64,000 nucleotides of DNA from positions 1,612,001 to 1,676,000 of the forward strand of contig CBDBBV010000002.1 of assembly GCA_965203265.1 (NCBI GenBank), read 5' to 3'. This document shows positions 13,446-22,251 of the stretch, one piece after another. The DNA comes from JAHRAW01 sp965203265 (GTDB taxonomy: Bacteria > Pseudomonadota > Gammaproteobacteria > Arenicellales > Poriferihabitantaceae). A program made the translations under genes and the position numbers. The first letter of the stretch is position 1, and each line of letters begins with the position of its first letter. The notes beneath the pieces were generated by a model that did no database searches, was not told the origin of the DNA, and worked only from the letters and a program-made list of their open reading frames with translations.

Positions 13446-14882
13446 CTGAATACGAGACGAAAATTTCGCAAGACCAAGGTCATCGCCACCATCGGGCCGG
13501 CGTGCGATTCGGACGAAACCCTGCGGGAAATGATTCAGGCCGGCATGAATGTGGCCAGATTGAACATGTCCCACGGCAACTCCGAGTCCCACGCCGACAC
13601 CCTGCGGCGCATTCGCCGGGCGGCGCAATCTCTGCGCACCACGGTGGCCATCATGGTGGACACTCGCGGGCGCGAAATTCGCACCGGCAAGCTGGCAAAC
13701 GGCAAACTGCTGTTGGAGCGACACCAGAGATATTCCCTATTCAACGACGGCCGCCGCGGCGATCACACTGGCGTGTCGATCACCCACCCCGACCTCGCCC
13801 GCCATGTCAAGGCCGGAGATCGGGTATTGATCGACGACGGCCAGATCGAGCTGGTGGTCACCGCCTCCTCCTCTGGCTCCGAAGAAATCCAATGCCGAGT
13901 CGAATGCGGCGGCATTTTGCGCGACAGCAAGGGGGTCAATCTGCCGGACAACCGCATCGCATTCGAGCACCTCGCGCCGGACGATCTGCGCGAACTGGAA
14001 TTCGCCGCCGAGCACGGCGTCGAGTACATCGCCGCCTCATTCATCTGCAACGCCGACGACCTCGAAACCCTGCGCGCCCAGCTGCGGAAACTCGGCAGCA
14101 ACATCCCCATCATCGCCAAGATCGAAAGTCGCGACGGCGTGGACAATCTCGACGGCATCATCTGCGCCGCCAACGGCATCATGGTGGCGCGCGGCGACCT
14201 CGGCGTCGAGCTGGAAATGGGGGAAGGCCCCACCATCCAGAAGCGCATCATCCGCGCCACCGTGTCCAACGGAAAGCCGGTCATCACCGCAACCCAGATG
14301 CTCGATTCCATGGAGCGAAATCCGAGGCCGACTCGCGCCGAGGTCAGCGATGTCGCCAATGCCATTTTCGACGGCACCTCGGCGGTCATGCTGTCCGGCG
14401 AAACCGCCACTGGACGGCGCCCGGTGGAGGCGGTACAAACCATGGTACGGCTCGCCCTCGAGGCGGAGGCCGGGCTACGACAATACGGCTATCTGCAGCA
14501 GATCCATCCGAGCCCCTCGGACGAGATAACCGAGGCGGTCGCGCAGGCCGCCATTACCGTGGCCAATCACCTCAACGCCGCGGCAATTCTGGCGTTGACC
14601 GAAACCGGGCTGACCTCCCGGCTGATTTCCAAGTACCGCCCGGAAAGCCCAATTCTGGCGCTCGCCTCGTCGCGACAGGTGGTGCGGCGGCTGGCGATGA
14701 ACTGGGGCGTGCTCGCCATCCATTACCAAGACGGCGGCTCCGATGAGGACAAAATCCAATTCGCCATGGCGCGCGCGCGGGAACTCGGCTATATCCAGCC
14801 CGGCGATCTGGTGATCCTGACGGCGGGCAGCTCCCATCAGGCCGGCAGCACCAATTTGATCCGCGTGCTGAGCGTCGACTAG
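13446..14882 (+). CDS. pyk: Pyruvate kinase, apparent CTG start
   Basis: 478 aa. Converts phosphoenolpyruvate and ADP to pyruvate and ATP in the cytosol. Conserved blocks: KVIATIGPACDSDETL, MNVARLNMSHG, VDTRGREIRTG, IDDGQIEL, KGVNLPDN, IAKIESRDGVDNLDGI, GIMVARGDLGVELE, ATQMLDSM and SGETATGRRPVEAVQTM. The first ATG in frame (13530) would remove the beta-strand KVIATIGPA and most of the first barrel element, so it cannot be the start. No ATG, GTG or TTG exists between the upstream stop (13410-13412) and 13530; the only near-start is CTG 13446, 9 bp after GGAG. I therefore place the start there. Confidence 0.88.
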   Translation: MNTRRKFRKTKVIATIGPACDSDETLREMIQAGMNVARLNMSHGNSESHADTLRRIRRAAQSLRTTVAIMVDTRGREIRTGKLANGKLLLERHQRYSLFNDGRRGDHTGVSITHPDLARHVKAGDRVLIDDGQIELVVTASSSGSEEIQCRVECGGILRDSKGVNLPDNRIAFEHLAPDDLRELEFAAEHGVEYIAASFICNADDLETLRAQLRKLGSNIPIIAKIESRDGVDNLDGIICAANGIMVARGDLGVELEMGEGPTIQKRIIRATVSNGKPVITATQMLDSMERNPRPTRAEVSDVANAIFDGTSAVMLSGETATGRRPVEAVQTMVRLALEAEAGLRQYGYLQQIHPSPSDEITEAVAQAAITVANHLNAAAILALTETGLTSRLISKYRPESPILALASSRQVVRRLAMNWGVLAIHYQDGGSDEDKIQFAMARARELGYIQPGDLVILTAGSSHQAGSTNLIRVLSVD

Positions 14883-14910
14883 CGGGGCGCACGCGAAATC
14901 TGAAGCCGCG

Positions 14911-15414
14911 TCAGGACGCCGTAACCTCGCTCAGCAGGCCGGTGGCGCAGTCGTAGATGAAGCCGCGCACCCGATCCTTGGCGGGGATGAACGGGCTGGC
15001 CTGTATGCGGGCAATGGACTGGCGCACATCCTTCTCCAAGTCGCCGAAAGCTTCCATGGCGAAGGCCGGGCGGAGTCCGGTGTCGGCCTCGATGGCGTCC
15101 TTCAAGTCGTCGTCGCGGAAGGTCGTCATGCCGCAGCCGGTATGGTGGATCAGCACGATTTCGCGGGTGCCGAGCAGACGCTGGGAGATGACCAGCGAGC
15201 GGATCACATCCTCGGTGACCACGCCGCCGGCATTGCGCAGTACATGGATATCGCCCTCGGCAACGCCCAATATCTTGTGGATATCCATGCGCGCGTCCAT
15301 GCAGGTTACCACCGCCATTTGCAGCGCCGGCGGCGCGCTCAGGTCGGCCTTGTCCTGGCCGAAGGTCGCGGCGTAGCGTGCGTTGTTCTTGAGGAGGCGA
15401 TCAGTCGTGCTCAT
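14911..15414 (-). CDS. Beta-class carbonic anhydrase
   Basis: 167 aa from ATG 15414 (AAGGAT upstream). Interconverts CO2 and bicarbonate. Zinc ligands are visible: C38 in VTCMDAR with the Asp-Arg dyad D40/R42, then H91 and C94 in HHTGCG. NAGGVVTEDVIRSL is a family block. The protein is short (typical of the small beta-CA clade) and has no signal peptide, so it is cytosolic. Present in a genome with CbbQ and glycolate oxidase genes, it could support inorganic-carbon supply, but it is not in an operon with them. Confidence 0.9.
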   Translation of the reverse strand: MSTTDRLLKNNARYAATFGQDKADLSAPPALQMAVVTCMDARMDIHKILGVAEGDIHVLRNAGGVVTEDVIRSLVISQRLLGTREIVLIHHTGCGMTTFRDDDLKDAIEADTGLRPAFAMEAFGDLEKDVRQSIARIQASPFIPAKDRVRGFIYDCATGLLSEVTAS

Positions 15415-15560
15415 TTGCGCATCCTTGGGGCAGGCGCGGCGCGGCGAATATTTTTCATCGTTTGTTTCGCTGTGTGGCAAAATCCGGCGCGGTATTATAT
15501 GGCAATCCAACGAAGAGAATTCACCCGCCAACCGGACAACCGAAAATCGGAGGAACTGAA

Positions 15561-16205
15561 ATGACATCGACGACACCACCGGTCAACATAACCGTCTATC
15601 GCTGGGCCGGAGCGTGGGGGCCGTTCAAGGTCTCGATCCCTTGTGGCGAGTGCTCCCTCACCGGAGATGTAATCGCCGACACCCTGTGCAACGAGCTGGC
15701 GGGCATTTCGGCGGATGTGGAGATGCGCGACTGGCTCAGCCACTGGTGGCAACCGCTGCCCAAAGGCGGCTGGCACGCCCCGATCGTTCTGGTCGAGGGG
15801 CGCATCATCAGTCAGGGCAAGGCGTTGAATCGAGGCGTGCTCGCTCAGGCGGTGATCGAAGCCCACGCCCAGCGCCACGCAGTCGCCGGCAATATCCTGT
15901 TCGGCAAGGAAAGCTGCCCCCACTGCACCCGCGCCAAGGGCTATCTCGAGCAAGCCGGTGTCGCCTTCGACTACCACGATGTGGTGCGCGAACCACGCGC
16001 CCTGTACGAGATGCTGGCCAGAGTGAAGCCGATCATCGGCGCGAAAACACCGGTAACGGTGCCGCAAATCTGGCTGAACGGCGGCTATGTGGGCGGCGCC
16101 GATGAACTCGCGGAAATTCTGGAAATGGATGTAATCGCCAACACCGAGCGCGGCCAGTGCTCGCTTTCGCCGGGGCGATTGGGCCGACCGTCGCCGCAAA
16201 ATTGA
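15561..16205 (+). CDS. Glutaredoxin fused to an N-terminal thioredoxin-like domain
   Basis: 214 aa, ATG 15561 preceded by GGAGGAACTGAA. The C-terminal half (about residues 110-195) is a glutaredoxin: NILFGKESCPHCTRAKGYL with the CPHC active site, TVPQIWLNGGYVGGADEL with the cis-Pro and GG glutathione loop. The N-terminal half has its own dithiol, IPCGECSL, and then a beta-rich region (HAPIVLVEGRIISQGKALN) that also looks like a thioredoxin-fold tail, so the protein appears to be two redox modules in series. A cytosolic dithiol/disulfide role is likely; partner unknown. Confidence 0.82.
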   Translation: MTSTTPPVNITVYRWAGAWGPFKVSIPCGECSLTGDVIADTLCNELAGISADVEMRDWLSHWWQPLPKGGWHAPIVLVEGRIISQGKALNRGVLAQAVIEAHAQRHAVAGNILFGKESCPHCTRAKGYLEQAGVAFDYHDVVREPRALYEMLARVKPIIGAKTPVTVPQIWLNGGYVGGADELAEILEMDVIANTERGQCSLSPGRLGRPSPQN

Positions 16206-16270
16206 CGGCACGGCTCTGCCGCCGACGCCCTCCGAAAAACCGCGAAAAACCGCAACGGGCTAGCCGTTGC

Positions 16271-16585
16271 TCAAATCCGCAATCTTTCGACGATCCTGCC
16301 GCCGAGTAGATGCTGCTCGATGATCTCGTCGATGTCCTCGTGATCCACATAGCTGTACCACACCGCCTCTGGATAGATCACCAGAACCGGGCCTTGCTCG
16401 CAGCGGTCGAGGCATCCGCACTGGTTGATTCGCACCATGCCGCGCCCGTGGAAACCGGCGGCCTTCATGCGCTTTTTCGCGTATTCCCGGCACTCGACGG
16501 CATCGCCGTCGGCGCAACAACGCTGGCCGGCTTCCCGTTGATTGACGCAGAAGAATACATGGCGGCGATAATGGGATTCGGTCAT
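16271..16585 (-). CDS. Thioredoxin-like [2Fe-2S] ferredoxin
   Basis: 104 aa from ATG 16585 (MTESHYRRHVF); an upstream GTG at 16642 would add a Pro-rich leader. The cluster ligands fit the thioredoxin-like ferredoxin family: VFFCVNQREAGQRCCADG, then INQCGCLDRCEQGPVLVIYP with the CxxxC spacing, followed by the YPEAVWYSYV and DIDEIIEQHL segments. It is an electron carrier; a partner cannot be named. It precedes nothing in its own operon; glcF ends 66 bp away, read in the same direction. Confidence 0.85.
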   Translation of the reverse strand: MTESHYRRHVFFCVNQREAGQRCCADGDAVECREYAKKRMKAAGFHGRGMVRINQCGCLDRCEQGPVLVIYPEAVWYSYVDHEDIDEIIEQHLLGGRIVERLRI

Positions 16586-16651
16586 TGGGCGAGGCGGGGC
16601 ATCGGGGTCGGGGGGGTGCAGAGCGGCTGATTGTATCACCACGCGCCGGAG

Positions 16652-17872
16652 TTACAGCAGCAACTCGATCCAGTGCAATACCGGCAGATTCGCGCCCGCG
16701 CCGAGGTGAACCTGACAACCCACATTGGCGGTGCAGATCACATTCGGGCGCTCGGCGGCGAGGGCGGCCTGCTTGTCGCGCCGCAGTTGCGCGGAAATCG
16801 CCGGTTGCAGGATCGAATAGGTGCCGGCGGAACCGCAACACAGATGCGAATCGCGCACCGCGCACAGGGTATGGCCGGCGCGCCGCAGAATCGACTCCAC
16901 CACGCCCAGAATCCGCTGGCCGTGCTGCAATGTACAGGGGGCGTGAAAAGCGACCTTTTGCGGCGCCCCGGCAGGCGCGTAGTCGGGCGGCAGTTCGCGC
17001 GCGATCAGTTCGCACAAGTCCACGGTCTTGGCGCTAACCTGAATCGCCTTTTCGCGATATTCGGGCTCATCGGCGAACAATCGCGGATATTCCCGTAGCG
17101 TGAGGCCGCAGCCGCTCGCGGTCATGACGATGGCCTCGACGCCCTGTTGCAGCTGAGGCAACCAGCAGTCCAGCAAGGCGCGTGCGGTCGCCTTGCCTGC
17201 GTGCTCACCGCAAGTGTGCAACTGCACCCCACCGCAGCAACCGGCGCCCTCGACTTCGAACAAGGTGATGCCCAGCCGGTCGAGTACCTGCGCGGCGGCC
17301 AGATTGGTATTGGGCGCAGTCGCCGGTTGCACGCAGCCGGCCAGCGCGATCATCCGGCGCGGGTGGCGGGCGCGCGGCCATTGCAACGCCAACGGCGGCT
17401 GCGCGCGCGGCACCGCATCGGCCATCACCGCCGGCAGGATTCGCCGAAAAAACCGCCCCAACCGCAACAACTCGGCAAACAGGGCGCGGCGGCTGATGAT
17501 CTCGCCGAGCAGGTGTCGGCGGGCGCGATCGAAGATGTTGCGCGGAAATTTCTCATCCAGAGTGGCTCGCCCGATCTCCAGCAGGGCGCCGTATTCCACC
17601 CCGGACGGGCAGGTGGTCTCGCAGTTGCGGCACAGCAGGCATCGATCCAGATGAAGCCGCATGGCCGCGCCGGCCCCCTCGCCGCCGCCGCCTTCGAACA
17701 GGCGTTTCATCTGGTAGATCCGCCCGCGCGGGCCATCGAGTTCGTCGCCGAGCAGTTCGTAGGTGGGACAGGTGGCATTGCAGAAACCGCAATGCACGCA
17801 TTTGCGCAGAATTTCTTCCGCCCGCCGGCCCTGCGGGGTGTCCTGAAATTCGGCGCTCAGAGAAGTCTGCAT
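16652..17872 (-). CDS. glcF: Glycolate oxidase iron-sulfur subunit GlcF
   Basis: 406 aa from ATG 17872, one base after the glcE stop. Two ferredoxin-type [4Fe-4S] motifs near the N-terminus (KCVHCGFCNATCPTYEL and RCLLCRNCETTCPSGVEY) and two CCG domains (EVEGAGCCGGVQLHTCGEH and DSHLCCGSAGTYSILQP) define the subunit, which passes electrons from GlcDE to the quinone pool. Full length for the family. Last gene of glcDEF. Confidence 0.95.
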   Translation of the reverse strand: MQTSLSAEFQDTPQGRRAEEILRKCVHCGFCNATCPTYELLGDELDGPRGRIYQMKRLFEGGGGEGAGAAMRLHLDRCLLCRNCETTCPSGVEYGALLEIGRATLDEKFPRNIFDRARRHLLGEIISRRALFAELLRLGRFFRRILPAVMADAVPRAQPPLALQWPRARHPRRMIALAGCVQPATAPNTNLAAAQVLDRLGITLFEVEGAGCCGGVQLHTCGEHAGKATARALLDCWLPQLQQGVEAIVMTASGCGLTLREYPRLFADEPEYREKAIQVSAKTVDLCELIARELPPDYAPAGAPQKVAFHAPCTLQHGQRILGVVESILRRAGHTLCAVRDSHLCCGSAGTYSILQPAISAQLRRDKQAALAAERPNVICTANVGCQVHLGAGANLPVLHWIELLL

Positions 17873-17873
17873 A

Positions 17874-18962
17874 TTACCAATCCCGATACAGGCGGCTCGG
17901 ATTGAGAATGCCCGCGGGGTCGAAGGCGTGTTTGAGCCGGCGATGCAGGGCGTGCATCTCCGTGGCCAGCGGGTGGAAAACGGCGCCGTGGCGGTCGCCG
18001 TGGCGGAAATGGGTAACATGGCCGCCATGTTCGGCGACGGCGGTTCGCAGGGCATCGCTGCCATCGCCGCCGCCGCCATCGCCATCACCGAAAATCCAGC
18101 GTTGCGCGCCGCCCCAATCGACCAACTGCGGCGCACCGAGGGCATCCGCATCCAGCGCGGCGGCGGGCGGCACGGACACGCGCAACAATGGCAGTTCGGC
18201 GCGAAAAAACGGCAGTTCGTGGTCGCGCAGTTGCTGCCAGAATTCGCCCCCGTGGGGATCGTCCTCGCCGCCGATGGCGCGCGCCGCAGCGTCCACGCCC
18301 GCGGCGCTTCCCGACAGGCGAATGCGCGCCAAGCCATCCCACCACGCCGCCGCCGACAGCGGCAGCGGGCGCCCAGCCAGCCGATTGAACCAGTCGATCG
18401 CCGTGGCCGCATCCGGCTGCCGCGACAACAGTGTTTTTTCCACCTGCGGGCGGGGGACGACTCGCAGGGAAATTTCCAGCAGAATGCCGAGGACACCCAG
18501 AGCCCCGGCCATCAATCGGGCGATGTCGAATCCGGCTACATTTTTCATCACCTCGCCGCCGAAACGCATGATGTCTCCCTTGCCGTTCAGCATCCTCACC
18601 CCCAGCACGAAATCCCGCACCGCCCCGGCAAATGGCCGACGCGGGCCGGCGAGTCCGGCGGCGACGGTGCCGCCGAGGGTGGCGGCGGCGGAAAATCGCG
18701 GCGGCTCGAAACCCAGCATCTGATTCTCCGAGTCGAGCAACTCCTCCACCTCGGCGATGGGGGTACCGGCGCGCGCCGTGATCACCAGCTCGGCCGGGTC
18801 GTAGTGCAGCACGCCCGCGTGCGCGCCGGTGCGAATCGGCGTGCCGCTGGCCGCCCGCCCGTAGAAGGATTTGCTCCCGCCGCCGACGATGTTGAGGGGT
18901 TGGCGCGCGAGATTGGCCGCCAGCACCTGCCGTTGAAGGGCGTTTTCGATGCCGTCGGACAC
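17874..18962 (-). CDS. glcE: Glycolate oxidase FAD-binding subunit GlcE
   Basis: 362 aa from GTG 18962 (VSDGIENALQRQV), 5 bp after the glcD stop. It has the PCMH-type FAD-binding domain: LNIVGGGSKSFYGR, LVITARAGTPIAEVEELL, LGFEPPRF, ATLGGTVAAGLAGPRRP and GEVMKNVAGFDIARLMAG. The C-terminal region is Ala/Gly-rich and ends with DPAGILNPSRLY. The three glc genes overlap or nearly touch and must be co-translated. Confidence 0.94.
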   Translation of the reverse strand: MSDGIENALQRQVLAANLARQPLNIVGGGSKSFYGRAASGTPIRTGAHAGVLHYDPAELVITARAGTPIAEVEELLDSENQMLGFEPPRFSAAATLGGTVAAGLAGPRRPFAGAVRDFVLGVRMLNGKGDIMRFGGEVMKNVAGFDIARLMAGALGVLGILLEISLRVVPRPQVEKTLLSRQPDAATAIDWFNRLAGRPLPLSAAAWWDGLARIRLSGSAAGVDAAARAIGGEDDPHGGEFWQQLRDHELPFFRAELPLLRVSVPPAAALDADALGAPQLVDWGGAQRWIFGDGDGGGGDGSDALRTAVAEHGGHVTHFRHGDRHGAVFHPLATEMHALHRRLKHAFDPAGILNPSRLYRDW

Positions 18963-18967
18963 TGCTG

Positions 18968-20422
18968 CTAGAACCGCTCCAGGTCGGGGAACGGCACTTG
19001 GCCGCGATGCACGTGCATGGCGTTGTGCTCGGCGCAGCGCGCCAGAGTCGGGATGGCCTTGCCCGGATTCAACAGGCGATCGCGGTCGAAGGAATCGCGC
19101 ACGGCGTGGAATTGCGCCCGTTCGCAGTCGTTGAACTGCACGCACATTTCCCCGATCTTCTCCATGCCGACGCCGTGCTCGCCGGTGATAGTGCCGCCGA
19201 CCTCGATGCACAATTCGAGGATTCTGCCGCCGAGTTCCTCGGTTTTTGCCATCTCGCCCGAAACATTGGCGTCGAACAGGATGAGCGGGTGCAGATTGCC
19301 GTCTCCGGCGTGGAATACATTGGCGACGCGCAGGCCGTATTCGGCGGATAGGCGATTGATTTGCGCCAGGACGAGGCCCAGATGCTTGCGCGGTATGGTG
19401 CCGTCGATGCAGTAGTAGTCCGGCGAAATGCGCCCGGCGGCGGGGAAGGCGTTCTTGCGCCCGGACCAGAACAACGCCCGTTCGCGATCGTCTCGCGCGA
19501 TGCGGATTTCCACCGCGCCGCACCTATCGAGAATGCGGCGCACTTGGCCGACCTGCTCGTCGACATCCGCCTCGGCGCCGTCCAGCTCGCACAGCAGGAT
19601 CGCCTCGGCGTCGATGGGATAACCGGCATGGACGAAGGCTTCGGTCGCGCGAATCGCCGGATTGTCCATCATTTCCACGCCCGCCGGAATGATGCCGGCG
19701 GCGATGATGGCGGCGACGCTGTCGGCGGCGGTTTCCACCGAGTCGAACACGCCGAGAAGAACCCGCGCGCATTCGGGCATGGGCAGCAGTTTGACGGTAA
19801 CTTCCACCACCACGCCGAGCATGCCTTCCGAGCCGATCATCAGGGCGAGCAGGTCGAAGCCGGGGGCGTCGAGGCCGCCGCCACCGAGAGTGAGCAGGTC
19901 GCCGTCCATGGTTACCATCTGGAGGCCGACCACGTTGTGTACCGTCAACCCGTACTTGAGGCAATGGACGCCGCCGGCGTTTTCCGCCACGTTGCCGCCG
20001 ATGGTGCAGGCGATCTGCGAGGAGGGGTCGGGCGCGTAGAACAACCCCAGATGCTCGACCGCCTCGGAAATGGCGAGGTTGCGCACGCCCGATTGGACGC
20101 ACGCAGTGCGATTGCCGGGGTCGATGTGCAAAATGGCGTTCATCTTCGCCAGACTCAACACGATGCCCTCGGCGTGCGGCAGCGCCCCGCCGGAAAGGCC
20201 GGTGCCGGCGCCGCGCGTGACCACGGGAATCCGGAGTTTCCGGCAAACCCGCATGATCCGGCGCACTTGTTCCACGGTTTCCGGCAGGACGACCAACAGG
20301 GGCAGCTGGCGATAGGCGCTCAGCCCGTCGCACTCGTAGACGCGCAGGGATTCCGCTTGATCGATCACCGAGGCGCGCGGCAGGAATTTGGTGAAGTGCC
20401 GGCTGAGAGTGTGGCGTTTCAT
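18968..20422 (-). CDS. glcD: Glycolate oxidase subunit GlcD (FAD)
   Basis: 484 aa from ATG 20422. Oxidises glycolate to glyoxylate. FAD-linked oxidase N-terminal domain: VVTRGAGTGLSGGALP, GLFYAPDPSS, CTIGGNVAENAGGVHCLKYG; C-terminal domain: NVFHAGDGNLHPLILFD, GGTITGEHGVGMEK. The open frame runs much further upstream but overlaps coq7 and is not coding there. A perfect TATAAT on the minus strand (plus 20471-20476), 49 bp upstream, is a candidate -10. In an organism with Rubisco-related genes the probable role is recovery of phosphoglycolate-derived glycolate. Confidence 0.95.
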   Translation of the reverse strand: MKRHTLSRHFTKFLPRASVIDQAESLRVYECDGLSAYRQLPLLVVLPETVEQVRRIMRVCRKLRIPVVTRGAGTGLSGGALPHAEGIVLSLAKMNAILHIDPGNRTACVQSGVRNLAISEAVEHLGLFYAPDPSSQIACTIGGNVAENAGGVHCLKYGLTVHNVVGLQMVTMDGDLLTLGGGGLDAPGFDLLALMIGSEGMLGVVVEVTVKLLPMPECARVLLGVFDSVETAADSVAAIIAAGIIPAGVEMMDNPAIRATEAFVHAGYPIDAEAILLCELDGAEADVDEQVGQVRRILDRCGAVEIRIARDDRERALFWSGRKNAFPAAGRISPDYYCIDGTIPRKHLGLVLAQINRLSAEYGLRVANVFHAGDGNLHPLILFDANVSGEMAKTEELGGRILELCIEVGGTITGEHGVGMEKIGEMCVQFNDCERAQFHAVRDSFDRDRLLNPGKAIPTLARCAEHNAMHVHRGQVPFPDLERF

Positions 20423-20518
20423 GGTTGCATTCTCGTGCTCATGCTTTGATGAGCCGGAGACTTGTTTTATATTATAGGCTAGCGGCCACGGAATTTTCCC
20501 CGCGCCGCCGGACGCAGC

Positions 20519-21169
20519 ATGACCAACCCGCGAAATCACCGACCTATCGACCCCATCCTCACGGGCATTTCCCGCATGCTCGAAGCCTTCGGCGCGCCCG
20601 CTCGCGCCGCCCGACCCTTCCCCGCCGACGCCGATAACCGCGACGACGAGTCTCTGAGCGAGGCGGAGCGCCGCCGCGCTGGGCGCTACATGCGAGTCAA
20701 TCATGTCGGCGAGGTTTGCGCTCAGGCGCTGTATCACAGTCAGGCGATGACCGCCCGCGACCCCCAAGTGCGCGCCCACATGCGGCAGGCGGCAATGGAG
20801 GAAAACGATCATCTGGCATGGTGCGAACAGCGGTTGGCGGAACTGGGCGCGCGCAAAAGTTTGCTCAACCCGCTGTGGCGCATCGGCGCATTCACCATCG
20901 GCGGAGTTGCGGGCATCGCCGGAGATCGCTGGAATCTGGGCTTTCTCGCGGAAACCGAGCGTCAGGTGGTCGCCCATCTCGACGGCCACCTCGGCAAACT
21001 GCCGGAAAACGACGCCCGTTCTCGCGAAGTGGTGGCGCAGATGAAGCAGGACGAGGGGCAGCACGCCGAAGCCGCGGTGGAAGCCGGTGCCGCCGAATTG
21101 CCGCAACCGGTCAAGGGCTTGATGAAACTGGCGTCGCGGGCGATGACTTCGACCGCCTATTGGATTTAG
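20519..21169 (+). CDS. coq7: Ubiquinone biosynthesis hydroxylase Coq7
   Basis: 216 aa. Di-iron monooxygenase adding the C6 hydroxyl (2-polyprenyl-3-methyl-6-methoxy-1,4-benzoquinone step). Ligand motifs: RVNHVGEVCAQALY, MEENDHLAWCEQRL, ETERQVVAHLDGHL and QMKQDEGQHAEAA. The C-terminal FTIGGVAGIAGD-type membrane-associating helix is present. Divergent from glcD, with an AT-rich promoter region at 20461-20480; its end overlaps the convergent ctaA stop by 4 bp. A ubiquinone user, so quinone-linked GlcDEF and Qmo fit. Confidence 0.95.
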   Translation: MTNPRNHRPIDPILTGISRMLEAFGAPARAARPFPADADNRDDESLSEAERRRAGRYMRVNHVGEVCAQALYHSQAMTARDPQVRAHMRQAAMEENDHLAWCEQRLAELGARKSLLNPLWRIGAFTIGGVAGIAGDRWNLGFLAETERQVVAHLDGHLGKLPENDARSREVVAQMKQDEGQHAEAAVEAGAAELPQPVKGLMKLASRAMTSTAYWI

Positions 21170-22230
21170 TCGGAGGCGGAGGCGAGGGGCGGCAGCCGCT
21201 GGGCTAGGGCAAGCACCACCAGAGTCAACAGCACCAGCGCACCGGCCTGATGCGCCACGCCCAACGCGGGCGGAATCTGCAGCAACAGTGTGGTGATTCC
21301 TAGGGCGACTTGGGCGAAGGCGGCTACCAATAGGAGAAAGGGGAGGAAAGCACGGCGGCGTTCGGCGGTATACAGTAAACCGGCGGCGAAGCCGACCACG
21401 GCGACCAGCGCGAGCATGGCCAGCCAGCGGTGGGTGAATTGGATGGCGACGGTGTTTTCCACAAAATTCAGCCACCACGGGCGCATCACCAGCAGTTGCG
21501 GCGGTAGCCATTGCCCGCCCATCTTCGGCCAGGTGTTGTAGCCGTATCCGGCCTGTGTACCGGCGACCAGCGCGCCGCTGGTCATCACCACCAATAGCGC
21601 CGCCAGCGCGATGAGGCCGATTCGGGTCGCGGTTACTTGCTTGTCGTGGGCGGCGTGCCATTGTGGGCGCAAGCCGACCACCACGCGCAACAGGTAGGCA
21701 TACAGGAGCACCGCCAGCATGAAGTGCATGGCCAGACGATAGTGGCTCACTCGCGGATCGTCGACGAGGCCGCTTTGCACCATGTACCAGCCGAGCAGTC
21801 CCTGCAGCCCGCCCAACAGGAACAGAATCCACAATCTGCCGACCGCCGCCGACGGCACCATTCGCCGCCATAGGAAGAACAGGAACGGCAGCAGAAAGAC
21901 GAGGCCGAGCACTCGCCCAAGCAGCCGGTGGGCATATTCCATCCAGAAGATGAAACGGAATCCGGCCAGAGTCATGTCGGGATTGACTTGCTGGAATTCG
22001 GGGAATTGCCGGTATCGCGCAAACGCCTGCTGCCAGTGCGCCTCATCCAACGGCGGGATGATGCCTCTGAGAGGTTGCCAATCCACCATGGAAAGGCCGG
22101 AGCCGGTGAGGCGCACCGCGCCGCCGAGAACCACCATGGCGAACACCAGCAGACAGCACAACCATAGCCACGCCACGATCGCGGGCGGCGCGGCCTCGCA
22201 CGACACCGATCTCGCGGGCGAATCAAGCAT
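21166..22230 (-). CDS. ctaA: Heme A synthase CtaA (Cox15)
   Basis: 354 aa from ATG 22230; TTG 22251 and GTG 22239 in the same frame are alternatives. Converts heme O to heme A for cytochrome oxidase. Eight membrane spans; heme-ligand His regions include FIFWMEYAHRLLGRVLGL, HYRLAMHFMLAVLL, VAIQFTHRWLAML and LGVAHQAGALVLL. GGAVRLTGSGLSMVDWQPL and GALVAGTQAGYGYNTWPKM are the paired conserved loops. No cytochrome oxidase genes are nearby in the window. Confidence 0.93.
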   Translation of the reverse strand: MLDSPARSVSCEAAPPAIVAWLWLCCLLVFAMVVLGGAVRLTGSGLSMVDWQPLRGIIPPLDEAHWQQAFARYRQFPEFQQVNPDMTLAGFRFIFWMEYAHRLLGRVLGLVFLLPFLFFLWRRMVPSAAVGRLWILFLLGGLQGLLGWYMVQSGLVDDPRVSHYRLAMHFMLAVLLYAYLLRVVVGLRPQWHAAHDKQVTATRIGLIALAALLVVMTSGALVAGTQAGYGYNTWPKMGGQWLPPQLLVMRPWWLNFVENTVAIQFTHRWLAMLALVAVVGFAAGLLYTAERRRAFLPFLLLVAAFAQVALGITTLLLQIPPALGVAHQAGALVLLTLVVLALAQRLPPLASASD

Positions 22231-22251
22231 GCCGTCCACAGCGTGTCGCAA

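Noticed and set aside
15481..15500. Strong bidirectional promoter between carbonic anhydrase and glutaredoxin (TATTATA)
   Set aside because: A -10-like hexamer is visible on both strands, but no -35 at the right distance; too weak to list.
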